Shown here: positions 6,701 to 15,522 of the stretch, in pieces | How positions within the stretch are numbered: the stretch's first letter is position 1 | Layout of the letters: each line of letters opens with the position of its first letter | Source: Thermoleophilia bacterium | GTDB taxonomy: Bacteria; Actinomycetota; Thermoleophilia; Solirubrobacterales; 70-9 | NCBI GenBank assembly: GCA_016650125.1 | Contig: JAENWT010000005.1 | Location: forward strand, 62,001-126,000 | Length of the DNA: 64,000 bases | Direction: 5' to 3' | Program-made: the position numbers and the translations under genes | Notes under the pieces: model-generated | Database searches by the model: none | Told to the model about the DNA's origin: nothing | What the model saw: only the letters and a program-made list of their open reading frames with translations

Positions 6701-8978
6701 CTGCCGTGCTCCCGGCCGGTTCGAGGGCCAGATCGATGACTTCCTCCACGCTCATCACGGGATGGAAGTTCATGACGTCGCGAACTTCATCGGGGACCTC
6801 GTCGAGGTCACCCCGGTTGCGGTAGGGCAGGAAGACATCGGTCAGCCCGGCGGCGTGCGCCGCGAGCACCTTCTGCTTGAGTCCGCCGATCGGCAGCACC
6901 CGTCCCTGGAGCGTGACTTCACCGGTCATGCCGACAGTGTGTTTGACCGGTCGGTCGGTCAGCAGGGAGACCAGTGCCGTGGTCATCGCGGTGCCGGCGC
7001 TGGGGCCGTCCTTGGGAATCGCTCCCGCCGGCACGTGCATGTGGAACTCGCGCTGGAAGGCCTCCGGCTCGATGCCCAGCTGTTCGCTGTGCGAGCGCAC
7101 GTAGGAAAGTGCGATCCGCGCCGATTCCTTCATGACGTCGCCGAGCTGGCCGGTCAGGACCAGGCCCTTGTCACCGTCCATGGCGGTCGCCTCGATGAAG
7201 AGCACGTCGCCGCCGGCTCCGGTGACCGCGAGGCCGGTTGAAACGCCCGGGATCGCCGTGCGCTCGACCGACTCCTGGAAGATCTTCTGACGTCCCAGAG
7301 CCTTGCGCAGCGCCGGTTCGTCGAGGACCAGCGGCCGCTCGACCTCTTCCGAGGCGATCCGGGTCGCCGCCGCGCGCAGCAGCTTGCCGAGCTCACGCTC
7401 GAGCTGGCGCACACCGGCTTCCCGGGTGTACTCGGAGATCAGGGCGTTCAGGATCTCGTCGCTGACGTCGACCTCGTCGGCTTCCAGTCCGTTCCGCTTG
7501 ACCTGGCGCGGCAGCAGGTAGCCGCGGGCGATCGCCAGCTTCTCGGCGGTGGTGTAACCGTCGAAGGCGATGATCTCCATGCGGTCCAGCAAAGGCGCCG
7601 GAATCGGGTCGAGCTGGTTGGCGGTGGCGAGGAAGACGACCTCGGAGAGATCGACCTCGACGTCGAGGTAATGGTCCCGGAACGAGTGGTTCTGGGCCGG
7701 GTCCAGAACTTCGAGCAGGGCGGCCGAAGGGTCGCCGCGCCAGTCGGCGCCGACCTTGTCGACTTCGTCGAGGAGGATCACCGGGTTCATCGTCTTCGCG
7801 TCCCGGAGTGCCCGCACGATGCGGCCTGGCAGGGCACCGATGTAAGTGCGGCGGTGACCGCGGATCTCGGCTTCGTCATGGAGTCCGCCCAGGGAGATGC
7901 GGACGAACTCGCGGTCGAGCGCCTTGGCGATCGACTCGCCGATCGAGGTCTTGCCGGTTCCGGGAGGTCCGACCAGGGTCAGGATCGCGCCATCGGCGCG
8001 GCTGTCCTTCTCGACTCCGCGATCCTCACGGAGCTTGCGCACCGCGACGAACTCGGTGATGCGCTTCTTGACGTCGTCGAGGCCGGCGTGATCCTCGTCC
8101 AGTACTTCACGGGTGTGGACCGGGTCGAGGCGACCGTCGGAACGATTCGACCACGGCACCGCGATCAGCCAGTCGAGGTAGCTGCGGATCATCGAACTCT
8201 CGCCGGACTGCTCGCCCTGGCGTTCGAGGCGCCGCAGTTCCTTCTCGGCCTGCTCCTGAACGGCCTCGGGCATGCCGGCGTCACTGATCTTCTGCTCGTA
8301 TTCCTCGATCAGGCTGGCTTCGTCGTCACCCAGTTCCTTGCGGATCGAATCCATCTGCTTGCGCAGAAAGTACTCGCGCTGCTGGGCCTGGGCGCCGGAC
8401 TCGACGTCGTCGCGGATGCGGCTGCGGACCTGGAGCTCGGCCAGGCGCTCGCGCTGCAACTCGACCGCGAGCTCGAGGCGGGCGGTCACGTTGATCGTGT
8501 CGAGCAGGCGGACCTTCTGGTCGACGTTCAGGTCGGGGCTGAGACCGGCCGTGTCGGCCAGCGCGCCCGGCTCTTCGACCGAACGCAGGAAGGCGGCGAT
8601 CCGCCCGTCGGCTCCGCGCAGCTCGAGGATCTCCTCGACGATCGCGCGGTACTCCCGCGCGAGCTCCTTGGTGTGGTCGTCGTCCGGCTGTCCGTCGTGG
8701 ATCTCCTGGACTTCGATGCGGAGTGCTTCGGGATCCTTCTCGTCGGACTGAGCGATGCCGGCCAGGCCGCGGCGCAGGCCGACGACGGTCGCGATCGGCT
8801 CGCCCTGCGGGGTGTGGCCGTGTTCGATCACTTCGGCGACGACGCCGACCCGCTCGAACTCGCCGTCACGGCGGGTGAGCAGGAAGACCTGGTCCTCGTC
8901 GCCGACGTCGATCTGAAGGTTGGCGCTGACTGACGGGAAAACGATTGCTTCATCAAGCGGAACGAGGAGGTATGACAT
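6681..8978 (-). CDS. lon: ATP-dependent protease La (Lon)
   Basis: 765 residues, near the usual 770-820 for LonA. An N-terminal substrate-recognition domain (PLDEAIVFPSV) and a helical linker precede the AAA+ domain with Walker A GPPGTGKTS (Lys343) and Walker B VILLDEVDK. The C-terminal S16 protease has catalytic Ser660 in KDGPSAG and the partner Lys in GLKQKVLAAHAAG. It degrades misfolded and regulatory proteins in the cytoplasm. The region upstream of the start holds a perfect palindrome CTGTATACAG (9007-9016). No Shine-Dalgarno is obvious before ATG 8978. The next gene downstream (HxlR) overlaps its 3' end. Confidence 0.96.
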   Translation of the reverse strand: MSYLLVPLDEAIVFPSVSANLQIDVGDEDQVFLLTRRDGEFERVGVVAEVIEHGHTPQGEPIATVVGLRRGLAGIAQSDEKDPEALRIEVQEIHDGQPDDDHTKELAREYRAIVEEILELRGADGRIAAFLRSVEEPGALADTAGLSPDLNVDQKVRLLDTINVTARLELAVELQRERLAELQVRSRIRDDVESGAQAQQREYFLRKQMDSIRKELGDDEASLIEEYEQKISDAGMPEAVQEQAEKELRRLERQGEQSGESSMIRSYLDWLIAVPWSNRSDGRLDPVHTREVLDEDHAGLDDVKKRITEFVAVRKLREDRGVEKDSRADGAILTLVGPPGTGKTSIGESIAKALDREFVRISLGGLHDEAEIRGHRRTYIGALPGRIVRALRDAKTMNPVILLDEVDKVGADWRGDPSAALLEVLDPAQNHSFRDHYLDVEVDLSEVVFLATANQLDPIPAPLLDRMEIIAFDGYTTAEKLAIARGYLLPRQVKRNGLEADEVDVSDEILNALISEYTREAGVRQLERELGKLLRAAATRIASEEVERPLVLDEPALRKALGRQKIFQESVERTAIPGVSTGLAVTGAGGDVLFIEATAMDGDKGLVLTGQLGDVMKESARIALSYVRSHSEQLGIEPEAFQREFHMHVPAGAIPKDGPSAGTAMTTALVSLLTDRPVKHTVGMTGEVTLQGRVLPIGGLKQKVLAAHAAGLTDVFLPYRNRGDLDEVPDEVRDVMNFHPVMSVEEVIDLALEPAGSTADVPAMS

Positions 8979-9006
8979 GAGCTAAGTCCAGTTTCTGTAG
9001 TTAGTC

Positions 9007-9016
9007 CTGTATACAG
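9007..9016. promoter_or_regulatory. Palindrome in the lon upstream region
   Basis: CTGTATACAG is a perfect 10-nt palindrome, 29-38 nt before the lon start codon, the right distance for an operator over the core promoter. No cognate regulator is identified; canonical HAIR (CTTGAG-N7-CTCAAG) motifs were looked for and not seen. Confidence 0.3.
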
Positions 9017-9065
9017 AGTAGCTGGTCGGGCCTGCGGGCTCCTCCGATTTTGCTCCAGACGCTCA

Positions 9066-9111
9066 TTCTGTGCCGCGTTGAGTGCATATAGAGCCACAAC
9101 GCGGCACAGAA
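9066..9111. repeat. 15-bp perfect inverted repeat between lon and the SpoIIAA-like gene
   Basis: TTCTGTGCCGCGTTG (9066-9080) is repeated exactly as its reverse complement at 9097-9111, with a 16-nt AT-richer spacer containing CATATA. It lies between two divergent genes, so it is not in the position of a terminator. It could be an operator for a dimeric regulator, a structured 5' leader of the plus-strand gene, or the footprint of a small palindromic repeat family. Confidence 0.6.
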
Positions 9112-9161
9112 CCATAGGACCGGGTTGCAGGTCCGCCGGCTTTGGTGGAAGATCGAGGTCG

Positions 9162-9554
9162 ATGATTGAACAACTCGAAAACATGCCAGACGGTGTCCTC
9201 GGTTTCATCTTCACCGGTGAAATCACCCGCACTGACTACGACGACGTACTGATGCCACCGATCCGCAAAGCGATCGAGAGTGGCGACAAGGTGCGGGCCC
9301 TGACCCAGATCGGACCAGGATTCGAAGGCTACGAGGCCGGCGCAGTCTGGGAAGACGTCAAGGCCGGTGTCGAGTGGGGAGTCGGCAAGCATTCATCCTG
9401 GGAGCGCATCGCCGTGGTCACCGACGGCAAGAAGCTCAGCCGGCTGGCTTCGGCGTTCGGCTGGATGGCTCCCGGCGAGGTGAAGGTCTTCAAGCTCGAC
9501 GAGCTCGAAGCCGCCAAGGCCTGGGTCTCAGGCGGCTTCAACCCGCAGGGGTAG
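9162..9554 (+). CDS. SpoIIAA-like (STAS-fold) protein
   Basis: 130 residues from ATG 9162 (GAGGT just upstream). The sequence MIEQLENMPDGVLGFIFTGEI starts the fold, followed by TDYDDVLMPPIRKAIE, a YEAGAVWEDVKAG segment, WERIAVVTD, and a C-terminal VKVFKLDELEAAKAWV. This matches the SpoIIAA-like family (a STAS relative seen next to lipid-binding or stress genes); there is no conserved phosphorylatable Ser that I can assign. Its end overlaps the 3' end of the P450 gene by 27 nt, tail to tail. Confidence 0.85.
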   Translation: MIEQLENMPDGVLGFIFTGEITRTDYDDVLMPPIRKAIESGDKVRALTQIGPGFEGYEAGAVWEDVKAGVEWGVGKHSSWERIAVVTDGKKLSRLASAFGWMAPGEVKVFKLDELEAAKAWVSGGFNPQG

Positions 9555-10757
9555 TTCATCGATGCCGTAGATGCCGCTGACCGTCTGGAGGTCGGGCGGT
9601 CCGGCCAGTTCGAGCGTTTCGATCTTTTCGGCGAGAAAGGTGAGGCCTTCTTCGAGCTCGGCCTTGGCGATGTTGGCGCCGACGCAGTAATGGAAGCCGG
9701 CGCCGAAGGTCAGGTTGCGGGTCTTGCCACGATCGGCGGTGATGTCGAAGTCCATCGGCTCGGAAAATGCTTCCGGATCGCGGTTGCCGGTGAACGAACA
9801 GACCGCCACCACCGTGCCCTCGGGGAAGATGATGCCTTCGTACTCGACCTCTTCCAGCAGCTGGCGGGCGGTGAAGGGCGTGATCGGCTCGAAACGCAGC
9901 GCCTCCATGGCGGCCAGCGGAGCCAGCGTCTCGGGGTCTTCACGAAGCTTCGCCCACTGGTCGGGGCGCTCGGCCAGCAGGCGGACGGCGTGGGCCAGCT
10001 GGTTCTGGGTGGTGTCGACGCCACCGACCAGGATGTTGAGGACGAGGTTCTCGAGCTCGACCCCGGACAGCTTCTCGCCTTCCTCCTCGGTCGCGATCAG
10101 GGATGAGATCAGGTCGTCGGAAGGTGTCGTCCGCCGGCGCTCGATCAGCGGCCTGACCCAGTCGTAGAACTCGCCGACCTTGGCCTGGATCCGCTCGACC
10201 ATCTCCGGATCGGAGAGCGCGATCGGGTCGAACTGGCGCTGGATCCACATCGACCAGTCGTGGAGCTTGGCGGCGTCCTCGGGCGGTGCGCCCATCACCC
10301 GGGAGATGGTCAGCGACGGATACGGCCGGGCGAAAGCGTCGATGAAGTCGAACTCGTCCGCGCCCTCAAGGCCGTCCCACAGCTCCTCGAGGAAGTCGCG
10401 CATCGCCGGCCGGTACAGGTTGGCCGCCCGCGGGGTCAGCGACGGGTTGACCAGGCCGCGCAGCCGACGGTGGGCGTCGCCGTTGACGTTGATGATGTTG
10501 TGCTCGATCTGCTCGAAGAGCGGCCCGTCGTCGATGCCGAAGATCTGGGCGATCAGGAGGCCCGGGAAGACCGCCGACCTGGTCCGCAGGAAGAACTCAC
10601 CGGCCTCGCGTCCGAGGACCACTGTCGCCATCGGCGATTCCGCCAGCCACTCGCCGCTGTCGAGCATCGACTTCATCTCGGCGTGCCAGAGGTCCCCCTT
10701 GAGGCTCGGGTCTGTCATGTCCAGCTTCGGCAGCGTCAGATCGGCTACCTGGGTCAT
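9528..10757 (-). CDS. Cytochrome P450
   Basis: 409 residues, normal for a soluble bacterial P450. The oxygen-binding I helix has LVGGVDTTQNQ, the K helix ExxR motif is EALR, and the heme loop is FGAGFHYCVG with Cys358 as thiolate ligand. No fused reductase or ferredoxin, and none encoded next door. Its ATG (10757) directly abuts the TAG of the upstream response-regulator gene with no spacer, so it is the last gene of a kinase-regulator-P450 operon. Substrate unknown. Confidence 0.95.
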   Translation of the reverse strand: MTQVADLTLPKLDMTDPSLKGDLWHAEMKSMLDSGEWLAESPMATVVLGREAGEFFLRTRSAVFPGLLIAQIFGIDDGPLFEQIEHNIINVNGDAHRRLRGLVNPSLTPRAANLYRPAMRDFLEELWDGLEGADEFDFIDAFARPYPSLTISRVMGAPPEDAAKLHDWSMWIQRQFDPIALSDPEMVERIQAKVGEFYDWVRPLIERRRTTPSDDLISSLIATEEEGEKLSGVELENLVLNILVGGVDTTQNQLAHAVRLLAERPDQWAKLREDPETLAPLAAMEALRFEPITPFTARQLLEEVEYEGIIFPEGTVVAVCSFTGNRDPEAFSEPMDFDITADRGKTRNLTFGAGFHYCVGANIAKAELEEGLTFLAEKIETLELAGPPDLQTVSGIYGIDELPLRVEAA

Positions 10758-11471
10758 CTAGAAATCCGCGAATTTGTAGCCGATGCCGCGTACGGTGAGC
10801 ACCAGCTCGGGTCGCTGGGGATCGGTCTCTACCTTCTGCCGCAGGTTGGAGATGTGTACGTCGCAGGCCCGTTCGTCTCCGTCGAACTCGGTCTGCCAGA
10901 GCTCCTCCATGATCTGGGAGCGCTTGAAGACCTCCCCGGGCCGGGCCGCAAGCAGGCGCAGCAGCTGGAACTCGGAGCGGGTCAGGCTGATCGTGCGACC
11001 GTGGACGGTGACCACGTGGCGGGCGAGGTCGATCGTCACCGGGCCGGCGACGATTCGGGAAACCTCGGGTGCCGGCGACCGGTCGAGCTCACGGCGGCGG
11101 AGCTGGGCCCGGACCCGGCCGAGCAGTTCGCGGACCGAGAAGGGCTTGGTCACGTAGTCGTCGGCGCCGACCTCGAGCCCGACGACCTTGTCGACCTCGG
11201 CGTCCTTCGCGGTCAGGATGATGATCGGCACGGCAGAGCGCGAGCGCACCTCGCGGCAGATGTCGAGACCGCTTCGGCCGGGCATCATGATGTCGAGGAT
11301 CAGCAGGTCGAACTCGAAATCTCCGACCAGTTTCTCTTCGGCTTCAGTGCCGTCGATCGCCGGCGTCACCTCGAATCCCTCCTGGGCCAGGGCGTAGCCG
11401 ACCGAGTCCCTCACCGAGGGCTCGTCGTCTGCGATCAGGATTCGTCCGGCGTTATTCAAGTTCTCAGGCAA
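10758..11471 (-). CDS. OmpR/PhoB-family response regulator
   Basis: 237 residues. The receiver domain has the acidic pair ADDE (14-17), phospho-acceptor Asp60 in LLILDIMMPG, and Lys in YVTKPFS; the C-terminal winged helix includes LTRSEFQLLRLLA and VHISNLRQKVE. TTG start at 11471 overlaps the upstream kinase stop by 8 nt. It is partner of the kinase at 11464-13188 and is followed without spacing by a P450 gene. It probably binds DNA as a dimer when phosphorylated; targets are not visible here. Confidence 0.93.
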   Translation of the reverse strand: MPENLNNAGRILIADDEPSVRDSVGYALAQEGFEVTPAIDGTEAEEKLVGDFEFDLLILDIMMPGRSGLDICREVRSRSAVPIIILTAKDAEVDKVVGLEVGADDYVTKPFSVRELLGRVRAQLRRRELDRSPAPEVSRIVAGPVTIDLARHVVTVHGRTISLTRSEFQLLRLLAARPGEVFKRSQIMEELWQTEFDGDERACDVHISNLRQKVETDPQRPELVLTVRGIGYKFADF

Positions 11472-13188
11472 TCGGGGTTTCTGACTGTTCGATCAACGGG
11501 AGGCGGACCCAAAAGGTACTGCCCTCGCCCTCGACTGAATTCGCGCCCATCTCCCCGCCCATCACATCGGCCATCCGGCGGGCGATCGCGAGGCCGAGAC
11601 CGAAGCCCTCCTGGCGGCGCGATTCGGATCGGCGGTAGAAGCGCTCGAACACGCGGTCAACCTCGGCTTGTGGGATTCCAGTTCCAGTATCGATCACTTC
11701 GAGCAGCATTTCGGCATCACCGATGCGTCTGCCGCGAACCGTAACGGTGCCGGGGGGCGGCGTGTTTTTACAGGCGTTGGTGACCAGGCCGATCAGGACT
11801 TGGCGCAGCAGGGTCGGATCGCCCTTGGCGGCCAGATCCCGCTCGACGTCGAGGATCAGATCCAGGCCGGGCGGCACCTCGACGGCGGCTTCGACGTCGC
11901 GGGCGGCGGCGGTCACGTCGACCACCTCGACCTCCCCGGCCCCGAGGGCCTCGACCCGGGCCAGCGTCAGCAACGACTGGGTGAGGCGGCTCATCCGCTC
12001 GGCGTCGGCCGAAAGCCGGTTGAGGAAATGGTCGCGGGCAGGCGGATCGTCCTTGGCCCCCGACTGGAGGACCTCGATCGCCCCGGAGATCCCGGCGAGC
12101 GGATTTCGAAGCTCGTGGGCGGCGTTGCTGACGAAGTCACGCTCGGCAAACTCCTTGCGCATCTCCTCGGTCCGGTCGCGCACGACCACCAGCACCGCCT
12201 TCTCGTCCGGCAGGGACCGGGCCTGCATCGCGTAGGCGCGGTCACCGATCCGGAGCGCCGGGTGGGCGGCGAAACCTTCGATCGACGCGCGCTTGATCTG
12301 CGGCAGCATCGCCTCGGGCGGCAGGCCGCCCTGGTCGAGGAGGACGGTCGCGGCCGAGTTGTAAAAGCGGATCGGACCTTCGTCGTCGACCACCATCACC
12401 GCGTCGTTCAGGCCGTCGAAGATCGCGGTCAGCTTGTCGCGGTCGGCGGTCAGCACGCCGAAGTTCTCTTTCAGCGAGAGCCGCATCGATTCGAGCGAGC
12501 GCGCCAGGTCCCCGATCTCGTCGCGGCCACCGGTGGGCAGGGTCACGTCGAAGTTCCCGGAGGCGAGGTCATCGGCTTTGGAGGCAAGCCGCTTGATCCG
12601 GACGGCGATCGCCGACGCGATCGCGACCCCGAGCAGGCTGCCGACCAGGACGGCGATCAGGGCCGCCCGCAGGCTTTCCGATCGCAAGGTGTCGAGCGCG
12701 CTGCGCAGGACCTCCGGGCGCGAGTAGCGGCCGACGACCGCGCCGCCCGGCCCGCCGTCTTCGGAGCCGACCGGCACCCCGACCAGAGTCACTTTGCCGC
12801 CCTCGATCTCGTCGGTGGCCCTCACCCCGTCCAGCGCCTGGGCGAGGGTCTCGACGTAGGCGTCGTTGTCGGAGAAGACCTCAGATGACGCCACGGGCGA
12901 GACGAGGTTGCCGTCGGGATCGAAGTACCAGGCCGAGAAGCCCTCGCCGTTGGCCGCGGTCACTTCGGTTTCGATCTTGTTGCCGGGCTCGCCGATCCGG
13001 TCGGCGAGCCGGTAGGTCCGGCCGACCGCCAGCTCGGCCGACCGCTCCGAGAGCACGTCGCGGCTCGAATCGATGACGAAGAAGAACATGATCGAGGCCG
13101 TGATGAATCCGACCGCGGCAAATCCGGCGGCCAGCCAGAGCCGCATTCCGATGTGGCGACGCTGTCGGCGTGGGGGCCGGTTTCTCAT
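11464..13188 (-). CDS. PhoR-like sensor histidine kinase with PAS domain
   Basis: 574 residues from ATG 13188 (AAGG 2-5 nt before; a longer frame upstream would overlap the divergent GT2 gene). Order: membrane helix (about 17-39), extracytoplasmic sensor (40-172), second helix (173-195), HAMP, PAS (about 250-340, with DGLNDAVMVVDDEG), HisKA with His358 in NAAHELRNPL, and HATPase_c ending in FGLGLAIARRM. First gene of the operon with the response regulator and a P450. It probably reports an extracellular or membrane signal, modulated by a cytoplasmic PAS input. Confidence 0.93.
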   Translation of the reverse strand: MRNRPPRRQRRHIGMRLWLAAGFAAVGFITASIMFFFVIDSSRDVLSERSAELAVGRTYRLADRIGEPGNKIETEVTAANGEGFSAWYFDPDGNLVSPVASSEVFSDNDAYVETLAQALDGVRATDEIEGGKVTLVGVPVGSEDGGPGGAVVGRYSRPEVLRSALDTLRSESLRAALIAVLVGSLLGVAIASAIAVRIKRLASKADDLASGNFDVTLPTGGRDEIGDLARSLESMRLSLKENFGVLTADRDKLTAIFDGLNDAVMVVDDEGPIRFYNSAATVLLDQGGLPPEAMLPQIKRASIEGFAAHPALRIGDRAYAMQARSLPDEKAVLVVVRDRTEEMRKEFAERDFVSNAAHELRNPLAGISGAIEVLQSGAKDDPPARDHFLNRLSADAERMSRLTQSLLTLARVEALGAGEVEVVDVTAAARDVEAAVEVPPGLDLILDVERDLAAKGDPTLLRQVLIGLVTNACKNTPPPGTVTVRGRRIGDAEMLLEVIDTGTGIPQAEVDRVFERFYRRSESRRQEGFGLGLAIARRMADVMGGEMGANSVEGEGSTFWVRLPLIEQSETPIA

Positions 13189-13264
13189 ACCTTGAGGGAG
13201 CCTAGAGCAGAACGCCGATGCCGATCGCACAGCCGAAAATATCCCAATCGGACAGAATCGAAGC

Positions 13265-13981
13265 GTGAAGACCCTCGTTTTCATCCCCGCATGGAACGAA
13301 GCAGACTCGATCCGGGCCGTAGTCGAGGACGCCCGGGAACACGTGCCCGGCGCCCACGTGCTGGTGATCGATGACGGCTCCGGGGACGAAACAGCGGTCC
13401 GGGCCCGGCAGGCCGGGGCCCGGGTGGCCTCGCTGCCGTTCAACCAGGGCGTCGGCGCCGCCCACCAGACCGGCTACATCTACGCGATGGCCAACGGCTA
13501 CGAGCTCTGCGGCCAGATCGACGGCGACGGCCAGCATCCGGCGGCCGAGCTGACCCGCCTCCTGGCTGAAGTCGAAGCCGGTCACGCCGACCTCGTGGTC
13601 GGATCCCGCTTCGCCGAGGCCTCCGGTTACAGCACCTCCTGGGCCCGCCGGGCCGGCCAGCGCCTTTTCAGCCTGATCGTCTCGACCGCAACCCGGCAGA
13701 CCCTGACCGACACGACCAGCGGCATGCGCGCCCTGAACCGGCGCGCGATGGCCCTGTTCGCCACCCGCTACTCGTCCGAGTTCGCCGAAGTCGAGTCGCT
13801 GCAACAGGCGGTCCGCGCCGGCCTCACGGTCAAGGAGGTCCCGGTCAGCATGCTGCCGCGCGAGCAGGGCAACTCCTTCATCACGCCGCTCGGCTCGGCC
13901 TTCTACATCTTCAAGACGCTGATCGTCCTGCTGGTCGGCCAGCTGCGGCCGCGGACTCCGGCGCCGGAGGCCGAGAAATGA
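13265..13981 (+). CDS. GT2 glycosyltransferase (polyprenyl-phosphate sugar synthase type)
   Basis: 238 residues, GTG start. A GT-A fold with FIPAWNEADSI, VIDDGSGDET and the metal motif DGDGQHP (about 85-91), as in bacterial dolichyl-phosphate mannose synthase homologues that make polyprenyl-P-sugars at the inner membrane face. There is no membrane domain in this polypeptide; the next gene, overlapping by ATGA, supplies a small membrane protein (DUF2304) often found beside such transferases. Divergent from the sensor kinase gene, with 76 nt between. Confidence 0.9.
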   Translation: MKTLVFIPAWNEADSIRAVVEDAREHVPGAHVLVIDDGSGDETAVRARQAGARVASLPFNQGVGAAHQTGYIYAMANGYELCGQIDGDGQHPAAELTRLLAEVEAGHADLVVGSRFAEASGYSTSWARRAGQRLFSLIVSTATRQTLTDTTSGMRALNRRAMALFATRYSSEFAEVESLQQAVRAGLTVKEVPVSMLPREQGNSFITPLGSAFYIFKTLIVLLVGQLRPRTPAPEAEK

Positions 13982-14394
13982 GCTGGCTCCTGGCAGCGAC
14001 CGGACCGGTGGTCCGGCTCACCCCACAGGCGCGCATCGTCGCGGCGATTCTGGCCGTGCTCTTCATGCTGCTGATCCTCGACCTGATCCGGCGCGACCGG
14101 CTCCTTGAGCGGTACAGCATCGTCTGGTTCCTTCTCGGGCTGGCGATGCTCGCCGGCGCCGCCTTCCCCGGGCTGCTCGAACTGATGGCGAAGGCGATCG
14201 GCGTTCGTGACGTCACAATTGGCCTGTTCTCGGTCGTGCTGCTGATCCTGCTCGCGCTCTCCCTCAACTTCAGCGTGATCGCGTCACGCCAGTCGAAACA
14301 GATCACCCGGCTCGCCCAGCGGAGCGCGATCGAGGGCGTAGACGAGCCGGCCGAGGCCGAGTCCGAGTCGACCCGGCCGGACCCCCCTGCCTGA
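13978..14394 (+). CDS. DUF2304 membrane protein
   Basis: 138 residues with three hydrophobic helices (about 17-36, 45-66 and 78-100) and a charged tail. The RLLERYSIVWFLLGLAML core matches DUF2304, a small family that accompanies GT2 polyprenyl-sugar synthases. Its ATG overlaps the stop of the GT2 gene, so it is translationally coupled. It may be a lipid-sugar flippase or accessory subunit by context; function is not established. Confidence 0.85.
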   Translation: MSWLLAATGPVVRLTPQARIVAAILAVLFMLLILDLIRRDRLLERYSIVWFLLGLAMLAGAAFPGLLELMAKAIGVRDVTIGLFSVVLLILLALSLNFSVIASRQSKQITRLAQRSAIEGVDEPAEAESESTRPDPPA

Positions 14395-14409
14395 ACTGGC
14401 CGCCGCGCG

Positions 14410-15522
14410 TCAGGCCGGGCTGAACCCGGTGGCGAGGCGGAAGCAGAGCGCTTCCAGGGCGAGTTCCTCGGAGACGTTCAGGTCGAAGCGGCGCCGGGTG
14501 TCCGCGATCAGCTCGACCGCGGCGCGGGCCGCCTCCAGACGGATCGGTTCCGCCTGCTGCTCGAGCGTTTCGAGCCGGTCGGTGTTGAAGACGAGCTCGG
14601 GAGCGCCGGCCTTGATCGCCGAGAGGTCACGCGCCCACGAGGCCGCCAGGGACAGCGAAAGGTCGAGGACGCCGGTCCGGGCCCGGCGCTGGGCCCGGCG
14701 CGTCGCCTCCTCGATCTCGGTCTTGGTGTGCTTGATGCCAACCTTCACCTCACCGCCGAGCTCGGCCGTGACCCGCTCGCCGGCCTGATCGCCCGTCTCT
14801 TTGGCGAGGTTCAGCACCGCCAGCCAGGGTGAGTTCTCGAGCCGGTCGTCGATCACGCCGGCCATCATCGTCTCGACGTTTTCCCGGATCCGCTGGCCGC
14901 GGCCCGTGGCCAGGAGCCGGGCGGTATCGAGGTCGCCGCGCGAGAGCCGGGCGGCTGCACGGGTTCGTTCGGGCGGCGCGATGTCGCCCAGCTCGGCCTC
15001 GATCACCGCCTGCGGCAGCGCTTCGAGCTCGATCGTCTGGCAGCGCGAGGCGACGGTCGGCAGCACGGCTTCGGCCTCGGACGAGAGCAGGATCAGGTGG
15101 GCGTGCGCCGGCGGCTCTTCGAGCGTTTTCAGCATCGCGTTCTGGCTCTCTTCGTTCAGCGCGTCGGCCGCTTCGATCACGAACACCCGGTGGCCACCTT
15201 CGAAAGGGCTGAGCGGCGCCCGGTGGATCACCTCTTCCCGGACGTCGGCGACGGCATGGCTCATGCCGACCGGTTTGAGCCAGATCAGGTCGGGATGCGG
15301 CGAAGGATCAAGCAGTGCCCGGCGCCGAGTCTCCCCGGGATCGGGGCTTCCGCTGACCAGGATCTCGGCGGCGAAGGCGCGGGCGATCCGCTTCTTGCCG
15401 GATCCGGCGGGCCCCTGGAACAGGTAGGCGTGCGACGGGCCGTCGCGGAGGGCCGCGGCCAGGGCCAACCCGGCCCGGGCCTGGTGGGCGGTCGCGTCTT
15501 CGAGGGCGGAGGAAGCACTCAC
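14410..15522 (-). CDS. holB: DNA polymerase III subunit delta'
   Basis: 370 residues. AAA+ clamp-loader subunit with Walker A GPAGSGKK (37-44), ALLDPSPHPDLIW, VFVIEAADALNEESQNAML (Walker B-like and sensor region), and the SRC motif ASRCQ. The zinc-module cysteines are not evident in the expected place. It loads the beta clamp together with tau/gamma and delta. Start ATG overlaps the tmk stop (ATGA), third gene in topA-tmk-holB, a known actinobacterial order. Its 3' end faces DUF2304 with 15 nt between stops. Confidence 0.92.
   Translation of the reverse strand: MSASSALEDATAHQARAGLALAAALRDGPSHAYLFQGPAGSGKKRIARAFAAEILVSGSPDPGETRRRALLDPSPHPDLIWLKPVGMSHAVADVREEVIHRAPLSPFEGGHRVFVIEAADALNEESQNAMLKTLEEPPAHAHLILLSSEAEAVLPTVASRCQTIELEALPQAVIEAELGDIAPPERTRAAARLSRGDLDTARLLATGRGQRIRENVETMMAGVIDDRLENSPWLAVLNLAKETGDQAGERVTAELGGEVKVGIKHTKTEIEEATRRAQRRARTGVLDLSLSLAASWARDLSAIKAGAPELVFNTDRLETLEQQAEPIRLEAARAAVELIADTRRRFDLNVSEELALEALCFRLATGFSPA

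Noticed and set aside
8979-9161. HspR (HAIR) or CIRCE element in front of lon
   Set aside because: Neither CTTGAG-N7-CTCAAG nor the CIRCE repeat is present; only unrelated palindromes occur.
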